From assembly GCF_009696375.1 (NCBI RefSeq), contig NZ_VUMD01000007.1, forward strand, positions 169,352 through 233,351: 64,000 nt of DNA, in the 5' to 3' direction. Positions within the stretch are counted from its first letter, which is position 1. Each line of letters opens with the position of its first letter. The stretch is from Clostridium porci. Its GTDB lineage: Bacteria > Bacillota > Clostridia > Lachnospirales > Lachnospiraceae. Under the pieces are notes generated by a model. The model was not told where the DNA came from. It was given only the letters and a program-made list of their open reading frames with translations, and did no database searches. Of this stretch, positions 54,132 through 63,533 are shown in pieces. The translations under genes and the position numbers were made by a program.

Positions 54132-55664
54132 TTACAGAAGCGGAGATAAAAGGCGGCTGGACTGCTCCCTCACTCGCATCCATAGATTCCGTTTCTTATA
54201 ATCTTCCCTTGTCAGTTCCCTGCAATGGGGAAGATCGTTAATAAATGCCTCCTCCAGCTCTCCCGTCACATCCTCATCATAAATTGTAGCATTGACCTCG
54301 AAGTTTAGTTCAAAGCTTCGTATGTCCATATTGGCTGTACCGTAGCAGCTAACCATTCCATCCACCATGATTCCCTTAGAATGGAGAAAACCGTTTTCAT
54401 AGATGTAAACTCTGGCTCCGTAATCCAAAAGCTCCCCCGCATAGGAACAAGTAGCCCAATATACAAAGGGATGATCCGGTTTACAGGGAATCATCAACCG
54501 CACATCCACACCTGAGAGAGCCGCTATCTTCAGAGCGGATAAAATGGCGTCATCCGGGATAAAATAGGGCGTCTGTATATAAATATTATGCTTTGCCTTG
54601 TGGAACAGCTCTAAATAATTGTTTCTGATATGTGGTTCCCTGGTATCAGGACCGCTGGTTATAATTTGCATGCTCACCAGCTCGCTGGCCCCTTTCAGTC
54701 CCGTCCCTACAGGAGAGGCCCCCTTAGCCGGCTGCTGTTTGGTAGGCTCCCCTTCCCCGCCAAAGTACTGCATATCCTTAAACAGATTCTCCCCTGTGGC
54801 ATAGTTCCAGTCCAGGGCAAACCGAAGCTGAAGACTAATGGCCGCTTCCCCCAGTATTTTTAAGTGAGTATCTCTCCAGTAGCCGAATTTGGGCTCCTTG
54901 GAAATATACTCCCTGCCAATATTAAAGCCGCCTACAAAGCCTACACAGCCGTCTATCACCACGATCTTTCTGTGATTGCGGTAGTTTACACGAAGGTTTA
55001 GCCAGCCCAGAATGGGAGGAAAGAATACTCCCACCTTGATGCCGGCAGCCCGCATTTGCTCCCACCGCCTAGCCGGCATAAATCTGCCTCCCATTCCGTC
55101 ATAGAGAATCCTGACCTCCACCCCCTCCTTAACCTTTTCCAAAAGAATAGGAACAATGGAATCAAAAAGCTCGTCATTTTTAATAATATAGTATTGGATA
55201 TGGATGAACTCTCTGGCCTTCTGAAGCTCCTGCCTTAGAGCCTCAAATTTGGCTTTGCCGTCTGTAAATACCTGAACCCTGTTGTTGACTGTGAGAACGG
55301 AGCCGGAGGTTTCCAGATTATAAAGAATCAGACTTTTAAAATCTCTGAATAAGGGATCCATCTGCTCCTCAGGCATTTCAGCGGAACGAATCATCTCCTC
55401 CTGGCTCTTTACCGGCAGCTGCAGGCGGTCTCCCACCTCCTTTACACGGAACATACGGCTCTTTTTTAAATCCTGGCCAAACAGCAGGTAAAACAGGATT
55501 CCAAACATGGGAATAAAGTTTAAGGCCAGCAGCCAGGTCCATACCGTTTTTGGGTCTCTTCGCTGAAAGAATATAATCACCACTGACAGCAGCAGATTAA
55601 TATAAAGCAGATGCTCCATCAGCCATTCCCATGTGGTTAGTATCCCATTCCAGATTAACTCCAT
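54132..55664 (-). CDS. cls: Cardiolipin synthase
   Basis: A 510-residue phospholipase D-superfamily enzyme. Two N-terminal membrane helices are followed by two catalytic HKD motifs: NHRKIVVIDGCVGFVGG near residue 230 and HSKGIMVDGMVSCYG near residue 425. It condenses two phosphatidylglycerols to cardiolipin at the membrane. An insert of about 20 residues before QIITSGPD is Gly/Pro/Lys-rich. It directly follows the pilus operon in the same direction with only 33 bp between. Confidence 0.96.
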   Translation of the reverse strand: MELIWNGILTTWEWLMEHLLYINLLLSVVIIFFQRRDPKTVWTWLLALNFIPMFGILFYLLFGQDLKKSRMFRVKEVGDRLQLPVKSQEEMIRSAEMPEEQMDPLFRDFKSLILYNLETSGSVLTVNNRVQVFTDGKAKFEALRQELQKAREFIHIQYYIIKNDELFDSIVPILLEKVKEGVEVRILYDGMGGRFMPARRWEQMRAAGIKVGVFFPPILGWLNLRVNYRNHRKIVVIDGCVGFVGGFNIGREYISKEPKFGYWRDTHLKILGEAAISLQLRFALDWNYATGENLFKDMQYFGGEGEPTKQQPAKGASPVGTGLKGASELVSMQIITSGPDTREPHIRNNYLELFHKAKHNIYIQTPYFIPDDAILSALKIAALSGVDVRLMIPCKPDHPFVYWATCSYAGELLDYGARVYIYENGFLHSKGIMVDGMVSCYGTANMDIRSFELNFEVNATIYDEDVTGELEEAFINDLPHCRELTREDYKKRNLWMRVREQSSRLLSPLL

Positions 55665-55697
55665 ACATCGTCCTCTCTCACCGGCCTTCCGGCTCCT

Positions 55698-56144
55698 CTA
55701 GTTTATTATCTCATCCGTCAGTGTTCTGTTCCCATCCTCGTCGATTGTAATACTAACTCTGCAGTATTTTGTCTCATATACAAGGCTCTTTAACTGACCG
55801 CTGGTAATATCTGCGCTGACCGACACGATTCTTGCTTCCTGGTGTCCTCCGGCAATGTAATCCTTAATCAGATTATCAGCTCCATTTATATCCAAGTTCA
55901 TCAGCTTCCACACCGTTTTCGGGCCAAGGGAGCCCTCCTCTTTCTTATCATAAAAGTACCGCTGCACCGCGTCCGCCACGACCTGTGCTTCCGTCGTTGC
56001 CGATACCCTTTGGGCGGCCCATGTATAGCTTATCATCTGGGGAACAGCAACTGCCATCAGGATGGAAAGGATAGCGATCACCGACACCAGCTCTATCATA
56101 GTAAAACCGCCTCTTCTCCAATCCCTGCCTTTACATCTCTTCAT
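55698..56144 (-). CDS. Type IV prepilin-like protein
   Basis: A 148-residue class III signal protein. The basic leader ends in GRDWRRGG; cleavage is expected after the last Gly, before FTMIELVSVIAILSILMA with the conserved Glu5. The rest is a small globular domain. GGAGTG precedes the ATG at 56144. It is the last gene of the pilus operon and a likely minor or major pilin subunit. Confidence 0.9.
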   Translation of the reverse strand: MKRCKGRDWRRGGFTMIELVSVIAILSILMAVAVPQMISYTWAAQRVSATTEAQVVADAVQRYFYDKKEEGSLGPKTVWKLMNLDINGADNLIKDYIAGGHQEARIVSVSADITSGQLKSLVYETKYCRVSITIDEDGNRTLTDEIIN

Positions 56145-56190
56145 TTGGATCACTCCGTCTGCCTACAGCCTATTTTACCATGGCTTGTCA

Positions 56191-56550
56191 TCATTCGCCA
56201 GTCTCAATCTCTCCTTCCCCACTTTTGCCGGGGTAAATCGCCCGATAGATCTTGCCCTTTACCTTTCCTTCCCAGTGGGCGCAGTCTTGCTTAGCATCAT
56301 AATTATAATCCTTGGTCTCCGATTTCTTGATCACGCCTGCCTCCAGCATTTCCTGCTGAGCCCTGCCCAGTGTATAATTGGATCTGGCATTGGAAATTGC
56401 TACCTGCCGGGCAGATTTGTCCTGTATCCCTTGATAGGATGGAACTGCGATGGCAGTCAAAATTCCCATAATGGCTATGACGCAAATTAGCTCTACCAGA
56501 GTAAAGCCTTCTATGGCGTTTTTCTTGCTCCTTGTCACCAGTGCTCTCAT
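56191..56550 (-). CDS. Type IV prepilin-like protein, possible major pilin
   Basis: A 119-residue prepilin. The leader ends NAIEG, then FTLVELICVIAIMGILTA with Glu5, and a short head domain. The helix, the small size and the place beside pilB suit a major pilin, but this is inference. The ATG at 56550 has GAGGAA eight bases upstream; an earlier in-frame ATG is not needed. Confidence 0.9.
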   Translation of the reverse strand: MRALVTRSKKNAIEGFTLVELICVIAIMGILTAIAVPSYQGIQDKSARQVAISNARSNYTLGRAQQEMLEAGVIKKSETKDYNYDAKQDCAHWEGKVKGKIYRAIYPGKSGEGEIETGE

Positions 56551-56584
56551 ATTATGCTTCCTCATTTCTGTTGTATTTATATCC

Positions 56585-58276
56585 TTACTCTACCGAATAA
56601 ATAATTTTTTCAGCTTCTTCCAAACTGGTCTCTCCCCTAACTGCCCTCATAAGAGCAAAATCTCTTAGAGATTGAAAGCCTCTCCTTTTCTGGCGGCTCC
56701 GTATCTCATAGGGAGGCGTATTATCCAGTATCATATTTTTTAGAGTATCATCCATAGCCATTATCTCATAGACCGCCTTCCTCCCGCTGTATCCTGTGTG
56801 GTTACAGGCTGGACAGCCCACCGGCTTCCAAAGCCGCTCTACCTCCTGGACATCCAGGTACGTCAAAAGCGCCCTCTCCTTTCCATCCGGTATATAGGAC
56901 ATACGGCAGGCTGGACACAATACCTTTATCAGGCGCTGTGCTATAATACCGGAAAGAGAAGCCGCGGCTATGTAGGAGGGTACTCTCATATTTCTTAACC
57001 GGCTGATGGTGGAGGCACAATCACTGGTATGAAGCGTTGACAGCACCTGATGACCTGTAATAGCGGCTCTTACACCTATAGAAACGGTTTCTTCATCACG
57101 CATTTCTCCCACCATAATAACATCCGGGTCCTGGCGAAGTATGGAACGAAGGGCAGCGGCAAAGGTCAGGCCTGACTTAGGATTGATCTGAACCTGAGTC
57201 ATCCCCTCTATTATCTTCTCTACAGGGTCCTCCACCGTTACTACATTGACCTTCTTTTTCACAATGCGGCTTAGCATTGCATACAGGGTGGTCGTCTTTC
57301 CACTGCCTGTAGGTCCTGTCACCAGCACCATACCATGAGGAGCCCTCAGAATCTTCTCAAATACCTCCCGCTGATCCTCTTCCATCCCCAAACGCCGGAT
57401 GTCCATCAGAAAATTATCACGATCATTTCCCAGAAGACGAATCACCACCTTCTCTCCAAAAATAGAGGGAAGGGTTGAAATCCGCAAATCTGTGGAGACA
57501 GCTCCCCTCTCATAGCGGTATTTTCCGTCCTGGGGCAGTCTCTTTTCTGCAATATCCATACCAGACATAAGCTTCAGTCTTGTAACCATCGGCTTATGAA
57601 CCTCCATGGCCAGGGTGCTGTGAAGAATCAGATCGCCGTTAATCCTAACACGGATAAGCAGCTGGTTCTTTCCCGGCTCCACATGGATATCACTTGCATT
57701 TTTAACATAGGCATCCTCAATGATGGAATTTACCAGCCGCACTACAGGTGTGCTCTCCACCCGCTCCCTAAAGGCTTTCTCACCCTGGTTATCCGTTATA
57801 TAGCCGAAAGCATATCCTGAGCCTTTGTCCCCTTGCAGCTCTCCATCTCTTCCGTATGCTTTCTCTATGGCACGATCCACCTCCAGTTTGAGAGCCAGTA
57901 CCGGTTTCACCTCCATACCTGAAATAGTGGCTGTCTCGTCCATCACATCTGGATGGAAAGGATAGGGAGATGCCACTACCAGTCTATCATCCTCAAGGTC
58001 TATGGGTATAATCCGGTTCATCCTGGCAAAGGCTGCCGGGAGCATGGCAGCCGCTTTTTCATCTATCCTGTATCCATCCAGCCCGATTACCGGAATATGT
58101 TCACGAATGCCTGAACATTCCAACAGGGCAGCTTCTGTCACATATCCCAGATACAGCAGAGTCTCCTCCACCCCCGCCTCACTGTTCCTGGCAACTTGCA
58201 GCGCCCGCTCCAGCTGGCTTCTGGTCAGATATCCATAATCAATTAGCAATTCCTCGATTGGTATTTTACCAGGCAT
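56585..58276 (-). CDS. pilB: Type IV pilus assembly ATPase, PilB/GspE
   Basis: A 563-residue hexameric motor protein. The N-terminal MshEN-type domain (about 1-150) has IPIEELLIDYGYLTRSQLE. The motor has Walker A TGPTGSGKTTTLYAM, the Asp box TVEDPVEKI, Walker B PDVIMVGEMRDEET, His box LSTLHTSD and the tetracysteine CPAC..CPAC zinc site. It powers pilin assembly. The ATG at 58276 has GGAGGAG upstream. It lies 16 bp after the PilX-like gene. Confidence 0.95.
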   Translation of the reverse strand: MPGKIPIEELLIDYGYLTRSQLERALQVARNSEAGVEETLLYLGYVTEAALLECSGIREHIPVIGLDGYRIDEKAAAMLPAAFARMNRIIPIDLEDDRLVVASPYPFHPDVMDETATISGMEVKPVLALKLEVDRAIEKAYGRDGELQGDKGSGYAFGYITDNQGEKAFRERVESTPVVRLVNSIIEDAYVKNASDIHVEPGKNQLLIRVRINGDLILHSTLAMEVHKPMVTRLKLMSGMDIAEKRLPQDGKYRYERGAVSTDLRISTLPSIFGEKVVIRLLGNDRDNFLMDIRRLGMEEDQREVFEKILRAPHGMVLVTGPTGSGKTTTLYAMLSRIVKKKVNVVTVEDPVEKIIEGMTQVQINPKSGLTFAAALRSILRQDPDVIMVGEMRDEETVSIGVRAAITGHQVLSTLHTSDCASTISRLRNMRVPSYIAAASLSGIIAQRLIKVLCPACRMSYIPDGKERALLTYLDVQEVERLWKPVGCPACNHTGYSGRKAVYEIMAMDDTLKNMILDNTPPYEIRSRQKRRGFQSLRDFALMRAVRGETSLEEAEKIIYSVE

Positions 58277-58292
58277 TGTCTTTCTCCTCCAA

Positions 58293-59012
58293 TCACTGGC
58301 TCCGAGAATCCTCATCCTCATAATAGCGGTAAACTCCATTACCCTCCAGATACACCTTTCCAGCCTTCCAAAAAGCCCGGCTTCTGCTTCTTACCGGAGC
58401 AATCACCGCCCCATCGCTGTTATCAAATACAATATCCGCTTTCATAGAGAAGTGGTAGCCGTTGCATGTGACCTTAGTATGGACATAGGCCGTCTCCTCT
58501 AAAGGCTTTGTCTTTAATATAATTTCCAGCTTCGGGGCGTTCTCATCCTCGCCAGAGGAAGCGCCGCGGATTGCATATTCCTTGTGCCCCAGGGCTTGTC
58601 TCAGATATCGCTCAAAGGAGTCTTCATCCTCCGGCTCCCTATCTTTCTCTTCATCCTTCTCTGCGGCCCTCTCCGTCTCCAGTCCATCCTCCTCAGCCGC
58701 TTCCTCCTCCATTATCTTATCATATTCCTGACGAACCCGCTCCATGTCTTCCTCAAACAGCTCCCACAGATAATTCATAGCCGGAGAATGACCGCTGCTT
58801 ACAGCCTCGCAGAATGAGGTGTGAATGGTTTTAGCCGTAAGCTGGGCTTCCATATAATGGTTGGAAGCGATAGCCGCCTTCATATTATAGCTGGAAGCAG
58901 CCATATAGCCGCAGGAAAATATGGACAGCAGGGCCACCAGAAACATTACATATACCATACTGCTTCCGCGGGAGCCAAGTCCCCCTCTCTTTCTCCCTCC
59001 CTCCAGCTTCAT
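58293..59012 (-). CDS. PilX-like minor pilin or assembly protein
   Basis: A 239-residue protein with a basic start, then RGSSMVYVMFLVALLSIFSC as a single membrane helix. This resembles PilX N-terminal regions, which replace the Phe-Thr-Leu-Val-Glu consensus with other residues. Residues about 90-150 are very rich in Glu and Asp. The place in the operon, overlapping the PilW-like gene by four bases, supports a pilus role. Confidence 0.7.
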   Translation of the reverse strand: MKLEGGRKRGGLGSRGSSMVYVMFLVALLSIFSCGYMAASSYNMKAAIASNHYMEAQLTAKTIHTSFCEAVSSGHSPAMNYLWELFEEDMERVRQEYDKIMEEEAAEEDGLETERAAEKDEEKDREPEDEDSFERYLRQALGHKEYAIRGASSGEDENAPKLEIILKTKPLEETAYVHTKVTCNGYHFSMKADIVFDNSDGAVIAPVRSRSRAFWKAGKVYLEGNGVYRYYEDEDSRSQ

Positions 59013-59536
59013 GAAATACTCCCTTTCGACATATCATACCCGTAAAGCGATCCAATGGTGGCCTCCTCCTCGTATATAACCACATCATCTCTTACCGCCT
59101 CTATCCTCACCTTCACCTCCCGCGCTGTGGTTCCGCCAAAATCCAGCTCAAGGCTCATCCCTCCAAAGGATCTAATATCCAGATCCTCAGCAGATAGGCT
59201 GGGCCAGGAAGCGCAGGCAGGAAGCTCCTTCCATTTATCCTTCCTCTCCTTATGGACTGCTGGTCCCTCCTCCCGTGTAAAATATAGCAGCTCCTCCGGT
59301 TTTGACGGATTGTAAGCGTACATATAGCCATACCGCAGAATTTCCTCCATCTTCAGATAGGCCTCACCGCACATAGCCTTAACCTGAGATCTTCGGTCAT
59401 AATTATAGTAAAGCTCCATCTGAGGAATCAGAAAACTTCCAAAAAATACGGCTGCCATAGCTGCAATGGATAAAGCCAGCAATGTCTCCAGCAGAGTAAA
59501 GCCGCCCGCAGTTCCAAGCTTTTTTCTGTTCCTCAA
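59009..59536 (-). CDS. Prepilin-like protein, PilW type
   Basis: A 175-residue prepilin-like protein. The leader ends TAGG and the helix begins FTLLETLLALSIAAMAAVFF with Glu5. I place the start at a TTG at 59536 behind GAGGTGA, directly after the stop codon of the upstream gene; a GTG three codons earlier is an alternative. The large C-terminal domain fits a PilW-type minor pilin. Confidence 0.8.
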   Translation of the reverse strand: MRNRKKLGTAGGFTLLETLLALSIAAMAAVFFGSFLIPQMELYYNYDRRSQVKAMCGEAYLKMEEILRYGYMYAYNPSKPEELLYFTREEGPAVHKERKDKWKELPACASWPSLSAEDLDIRSFGGMSLELDFGGTTAREVKVRIEAVRDDVVIYEEEATIGSLYGYDMSKGSIS

Positions 59537-59541
59537 TATAC

Positions 59542-59880
59542 TCACCTCAGTCCGTGCCTGTAAAAGTCCATAGAGTTTTCCATATCCCCCCATGCTTCGC
59601 TGACACTGTATTTTTCAAATATCTCTTCCACGTCTTTGCTTCTGCCATCATCTGTGTTAAATATCACCGTCAATGTCTCTCCCGCAGGCTCTCCCTGTCC
59701 AGAGCAGGCCCGAGAGCTGAGCTCATAATTAGAGCGTTCCATTCGGTTTTCCTTCACTAAGAGCTTTACATTAGTCGCTGTCATTGCCATGAAGCCCGAA
59801 GCCGTTATCACCAGCAGAACCGTTGCAGCAATTACTTCAATCAGCGTAAAGCCGCCCCGTTTCCTATTTGGTTTTCTCAT
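59542..59880 (-). CDS. Prepilin-like protein, PilV type
   Basis: A 112-residue prepilin. The leader MRKPNRKRGG is followed by FTLIEVIAATVLLVITASGF with Glu5, as in PilV/GspI minor pilins. The ATG at 59880 overlaps the end of the PilO-like gene, with GGAGG about twelve bases upstream, so its initiation may depend on coupling. Confidence 0.85.
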   Translation of the reverse strand: MRKPNRKRGGFTLIEVIAATVLLVITASGFMAMTATNVKLLVKENRMERSNYELSSRACSGQGEPAGETLTVIFNTDDGRSKDVEEIFEKYSVSEAWGDMENSMDFYRHGLR

Positions 59881-60460
59881 AATAAAACTTGACCTCCACA
59901 ATTCCTTTCATACCGGCCTGTCCCGCCTGGCTGACCGTAGCTGTCTTAGACTCTCTCTTTATGTCCATATAGCTGATTACAAGGCTTCTGCCCTCCTGAT
60001 GCATCCCATCTGCAAACTCCATCATACCTCTCTCATCCTGACTCTCTACCTCCATAGTCACCTTCCGTTCCATCAGAGGTAACTCCTTAAGGTGTTCTGC
60101 TTCTGCTTTTGGCCGCTCCATGGGGCTGGGCTCTTCAATGCTCATACGCCGGATCTGTAACCCTGCTTTCTCTGCTATGGCCTGAAGCTTTCTGTCTATG
60201 AATACATCCTCTATGTCCTGGTAAAAGAAGCTCTCCTGACCTTCTCTGCTTTTCCCTTCCCTCCACTGGGCTTCAAAGTCTGGATAGCGCTCCAAATATA
60301 AATCCTTCTCTGCCTTTTCCTGCTTCACTTCCTCCAGAATCTGTCTGGTATAGATCAGGGAGCCGTAGCTTGGAGCAAATAAAAAGCGAAAAGCCAGGCC
60401 CCATATTAATACAAGAAGGAGCAATCTCAAAAGCAAGTGTTCTCTTTTAGTTAGCTTCAT
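59864..60460 (-). CDS. pilO: PilO-like pilus assembly protein
   Basis: A 198-residue bitopic membrane protein: a basic N-terminus, one helix (LLLRLLLLVLIWGLAFRFLF), a coiled-coil-prone stretch and a ferredoxin-like outer domain. In other systems PilO pairs with PilN to form the inner-membrane platform. Sequence similarity is weak; the assignment rests on topology and position just after the PilM-PilN gene, which it overlaps by 14 bases. The ATG at 60460 follows GAGGGAGGG. Confidence 0.7.
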   Translation of the reverse strand: MKLTKREHLLLRLLLLVLIWGLAFRFLFAPSYGSLIYTRQILEEVKQEKAEKDLYLERYPDFEAQWREGKSREGQESFFYQDIEDVFIDRKLQAIAEKAGLQIRRMSIEEPSPMERPKAEAEHLKELPLMERKVTMEVESQDERGMMEFADGMHQEGRSLVISYMDIKRESKTATVSQAGQAGMKGIVEVKFYYEKTK

Positions 60461-61955
60461 CCGTCCCTCCCTCTGCAAGGGAAGCGTTTACCACCACTAA
60501 GAACCTCTCCGGCATTCCATCCTCCTCTTTTTGTTCCCACAGGCTGTGACTTACATATGGAAATACACCTGTCTCCTTTACCCGCTCCACATAAAGCGGA
60601 ATTTGCCCCCTGTCGCTCATAGATATGACTATGGAAAGGATTCCATTGGAGCCCTCAAAAGCAATGGATTCCACCTCCATATCTGGTTCCATGGAGCTGA
60701 TAAAAGCCTGGAAAGCATCCATACTCAGCAGATTCTCCCTTGCCGTATCCTCCATTATCACATTCCAGGCCTCTTGCCTGGCAGCCAGCCTCCCCAGGGC
60801 CTTTTCCATATCAGCCGCTTCCTGATATTTCTTTTTGTATTCAGGCTCCATAAGAACAGACCTGCTCTCTTTTAGCTGTTCCTTAGCCTCCCGATCCGCA
60901 GCCCTTGCCCAAATACCAACGCCCAATGCCGCAGCTGCATTTATAAGCAAAAATACCATCCAGCCTTTAGACAATATTCCGCAGATTCCTCCCATTACAG
61001 AGGCTTCGCTTCTCCTGTTGCTTTCCTTCACTTTCACAGGTTTTCGTTTTCTCAAAAAACAGTCTGTCATGCAGGCTGCCAGAAGTCCCGGCGGTAAGGC
61101 GGACTCTCCCCAGAGCTCTCCATCTTTGCCTGCACCTGTCTCCAGAATCCGGGCAAAGCATGGAAGCCTAAGAAGCTGCTCCAGGCTGGCGGCTCCTTTA
61201 TCCGGGAAGGGCAGGCAGTTTCCAAGCAGCACCGTGCATTCTGGTCTGAAGCAGTCCGAATTTTTAGGGTCATATTCAGAGGCCTGCTTAAATAGCTGCT
61301 CAGCCTGTTCCGCAATCTCCTGGTACAGCAGCGCCTCCCCTTTTGCATGGAAAAAGTGAGGAGCCTTTAAATGGGTTGTTGTAAATGCCAGGCAATGTCC
61401 TCTGGATACAAGATAAAGTCCCAGCTGATCCTCCCCCACATCTACTATGAGGTGAGATCGCTCTTTCCACAGCTCTTTAGCAGCAAGGGCCATACAGTCC
61501 GGAACTGCAAGGACATGGCTGCATGCCATACCCGCTGCCGCTACGGCATTTTTATACTCTGTAAGCCTTTTCCCTTCCATATAAAACATGGAAGCATAAA
61601 CTTTATCTCTGACTCTGCTGTGCCGGATATCAATGGCAGCCGCAGCCTCCTGCAAACTCCCAGCCTTTATATCCAGCTGATTCAGCGCCATCCGCTCCGC
61701 CACAAACCGGCTTCCTCTTGGAAGAACCACTCCCAAAAAGGAAAGATCCAGTCCCAGCACCAATGTCACTCTCTTTCCAGACAGTCCATAATATTCTGCC
61801 AGCTTTTTTAAGTCGCTGTCCAAAGAAGCGCCTCTTGTCTCCCAGAGCCTGGATTTAGCCAAAACAGCTGCAGCCTTCTCCCCTTCTCCTGCAAACCGTG
61901 GCTTTCCGCTTGCATATGCCATTCTGTGTTCTTCCAAATATATGTAATGCCTCAT
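60447..61955 (-). CDS. PilM-PilN fusion protein
   Basis: A 502-residue protein combining two pilus functions. Residues 1-320 look like the actin-like PilM (GKRVTLVLGLDLSFLGVVLP, SHLIVDVGEDQLGLYLVS). A membrane helix follows at about 330-350 (WMVFLLINAAAALGVGIWA), then a coiled-coil and a PilN-like outer domain (MDAFQAFISSMEPDMEVESI). In most species PilM and PilN are separate proteins. The fusion is inferred from topology; AAGGGG precedes the ATG. Confidence 0.7.
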   Translation of the reverse strand: MRHYIYLEEHRMAYASGKPRFAGEGEKAAAVLAKSRLWETRGASLDSDLKKLAEYYGLSGKRVTLVLGLDLSFLGVVLPRGSRFVAERMALNQLDIKAGSLQEAAAAIDIRHSRVRDKVYASMFYMEGKRLTEYKNAVAAAGMACSHVLAVPDCMALAAKELWKERSHLIVDVGEDQLGLYLVSRGHCLAFTTTHLKAPHFFHAKGEALLYQEIAEQAEQLFKQASEYDPKNSDCFRPECTVLLGNCLPFPDKGAASLEQLLRLPCFARILETGAGKDGELWGESALPPGLLAACMTDCFLRKRKPVKVKESNRRSEASVMGGICGILSKGWMVFLLINAAAALGVGIWARAADREAKEQLKESRSVLMEPEYKKKYQEAADMEKALGRLAARQEAWNVIMEDTARENLLSMDAFQAFISSMEPDMEVESIAFEGSNGILSIVISMSDRGQIPLYVERVKETGVFPYVSHSLWEQKEEDGMPERFLVVVNASLAEGGTDEAN

Positions 61956-61965
61956 AGACTTCCCC

Positions 61966-63156
61966 TTACAGCATAGATGTGTACATAGTAAACACAGGCA
62001 TCATGATTGCCATAACAATGCTTCCCACAATCAGAGCCATAACCAATATCATCACTGGCTCCAGCAATGCGATCATCTGTCCGATGGCTCTTGCCGCCTC
62101 CCCTTCATAGTATCCTCCCGCATCTTCAAGTACCTCTTCCAAAGAGCCAGACTCCTCTCCTGCCACTACCATGGAAATAAGAACCGGGTGAAAGAGATCC
62201 AGACGCTTCAGTGCCTGTGAAAGCATCTCCCCCTTCTTCAAATTCTCCCCTGCCTCCTCCAAACACTGCTCTACATAGGAATTTCCCATTACCTTCCCTG
62301 TGGTATGAATGGCTTCCAAAATTCCAATGCCGCTTCCGTAAAGAACCGCAAAAGCAGAAGAAAACCGGGAGGTATCAATGGTTCTTAACAGGTTTCCCAC
62401 AATGGGAAGGCGGAAAAGGGCCCTGTCTGCTCTCAGCCGGATGTACGGCATTGTAAGAGCTCCCATAACCATGGCCAGAAGAATGAGCAGAAGCAGACAA
62501 TAAAGCGCACCATGGCTGCGAAGGCTGAAGCTGACTCCCATCATCACACAGGTAAGAAGGGGAAGCTCCTGTTCCTCAAGCATAGACGCAAACTGAGGCA
62601 GCACAGTGGTCAGCATAAAAATGGCAGCCCCTATGGTTACACCAAGCAAAATCACAGGATAGATCATAGCTATGCGAACCTTCCCGCGCAGCTCCTCCTC
62701 CCTTCTGTAATACTCTGCCATTCTTCCCAGAATTTCATCCAGTCTGCCGCTGGACTCACCGGTGCTTACCATATATACCAACAGATTAGGAAATACACCT
62801 TCCATACATTCCATTGCCTCTGAAAGCGTCATACCTTTATGAATGTGCTCTATCAGACACAGAAGAATCTCTTTTAAAGCTTTATCCTCAGTTGCTTCAT
62901 GGCTCACTTCCAACGCCTTTGAAAGGGCAACCCCTGCCCCCAGCATAGCAGAGAGCTGTTTGCAGAAGGGTGGAAGCGCCTTTCTTCTTAAGACAGGCGG
63001 ACGAAAGGACTGCTCCATATTCTCGATATGGTATTCATAGCAATAAAGTCCCTTCTCCTTCAAGCACGCAAGAAGATACCTGGGCTCCGCTGCCTCTTTA
63101 GTTCCTCTTACAGCCTTTCCTTCTATGGTTTTCGCCTTATATCTGTATCTTGGCAT
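61966..63156 (-). CDS. pilC: Type IV pilus inner-membrane platform protein, PilC/GspF
   Basis: A 396-residue GspF-family protein with two homologous cytoplasmic domains and about three membrane helices. Motifs: MPRYRYKAKTIEGKAVRGT at the start, FCKQLSAMLGAGVALSKALE near residue 65 and VVAGEESGSLEEVLEDAGGYY in the second half. It anchors the assembly machine. The ATG at 63156 has AGGAG upstream; a longer frame would run into the upstream terminator. First gene of the pilus operon. Confidence 0.95.
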   Translation of the reverse strand: MPRYRYKAKTIEGKAVRGTKEAAEPRYLLACLKEKGLYCYEYHIENMEQSFRPPVLRRKALPPFCKQLSAMLGAGVALSKALEVSHEATEDKALKEILLCLIEHIHKGMTLSEAMECMEGVFPNLLVYMVSTGESSGRLDEILGRMAEYYRREEELRGKVRIAMIYPVILLGVTIGAAIFMLTTVLPQFASMLEEQELPLLTCVMMGVSFSLRSHGALYCLLLLILLAMVMGALTMPYIRLRADRALFRLPIVGNLLRTIDTSRFSSAFAVLYGSGIGILEAIHTTGKVMGNSYVEQCLEEAGENLKKGEMLSQALKRLDLFHPVLISMVVAGEESGSLEEVLEDAGGYYEGEAARAIGQMIALLEPVMILVMALIVGSIVMAIMMPVFTMYTSML

Positions 63157-63191
63157 ACGATCTCCTCTCCGACGGTTCCATGTTCTGTACG

Positions 63192-63237
63192 AAAAACCGG
63201 CTTCATCTGACATAGTTCAGACAAAGCCGGCCTTTTT
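63192..63237. terminator. Two-way terminator between the DUF4250 gene and pilC
   Basis: CCGGCTT and TCTGA pair with TCAGA and AAGCCGG. On the minus strand TTTTTC follows; on the plus strand CCTTTTT follows. Confidence 0.75.
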
Positions 63238-63256
63238 ATATCTATATATAGTTTAT

Positions 63257-63436
63257 TTAACAGAAACGATTCTGAGCCGGCTCGTACTTGTAACCAATGC
63301 CGGACAAGATAACTATAATGCTGGATTTATCCATATCCAGCGCACGGCACATTTCTTCCAGGGAGCTATAATTGTCACGGAGCTGAGTATTGACGTAGCT
63401 TAATAAAATAACCGGATCCTTAGGAAGAGTATTCAT
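63257..63436 (-). CDS. DUF4250 domain protein
   Basis: A 59-residue protein (MNTLPKDPVILLSYVNTQLR at the start, then EEMCRALDMDKSSI). This is the small DUF4250 family found mainly in Lachnospiraceae and relatives, resembling a helix-turn-helix; its role is unknown. AGGT precedes the ATG. It has its own promoter and a terminator before pilC. Confidence 0.85.
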   Translation of the reverse strand: MNTLPKDPVILLSYVNTQLRDNYSSLEEMCRALDMDKSSIIVILSGIGYKYEPAQNRFC

Positions 63437-63504
63437 AATCTCTACCTGCCTTTATATCATATTTAATTGTCTGAAACGGCTTTCTTCCACTCTCAGTTTA
63501 AACG

Positions 63505-63533
63505 ATTATATCATCTGTAAGTAACGTTTTCAA
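63505..63533 (-). promoter_or_regulatory. Sigma-A promoter of the DUF4250 gene
   Basis: On the minus strand TTGAAA, 17 bases, perfect TATAAT, about 70 bases before the ATG. Read-through could also serve the pilus operon. Confidence 0.75.
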
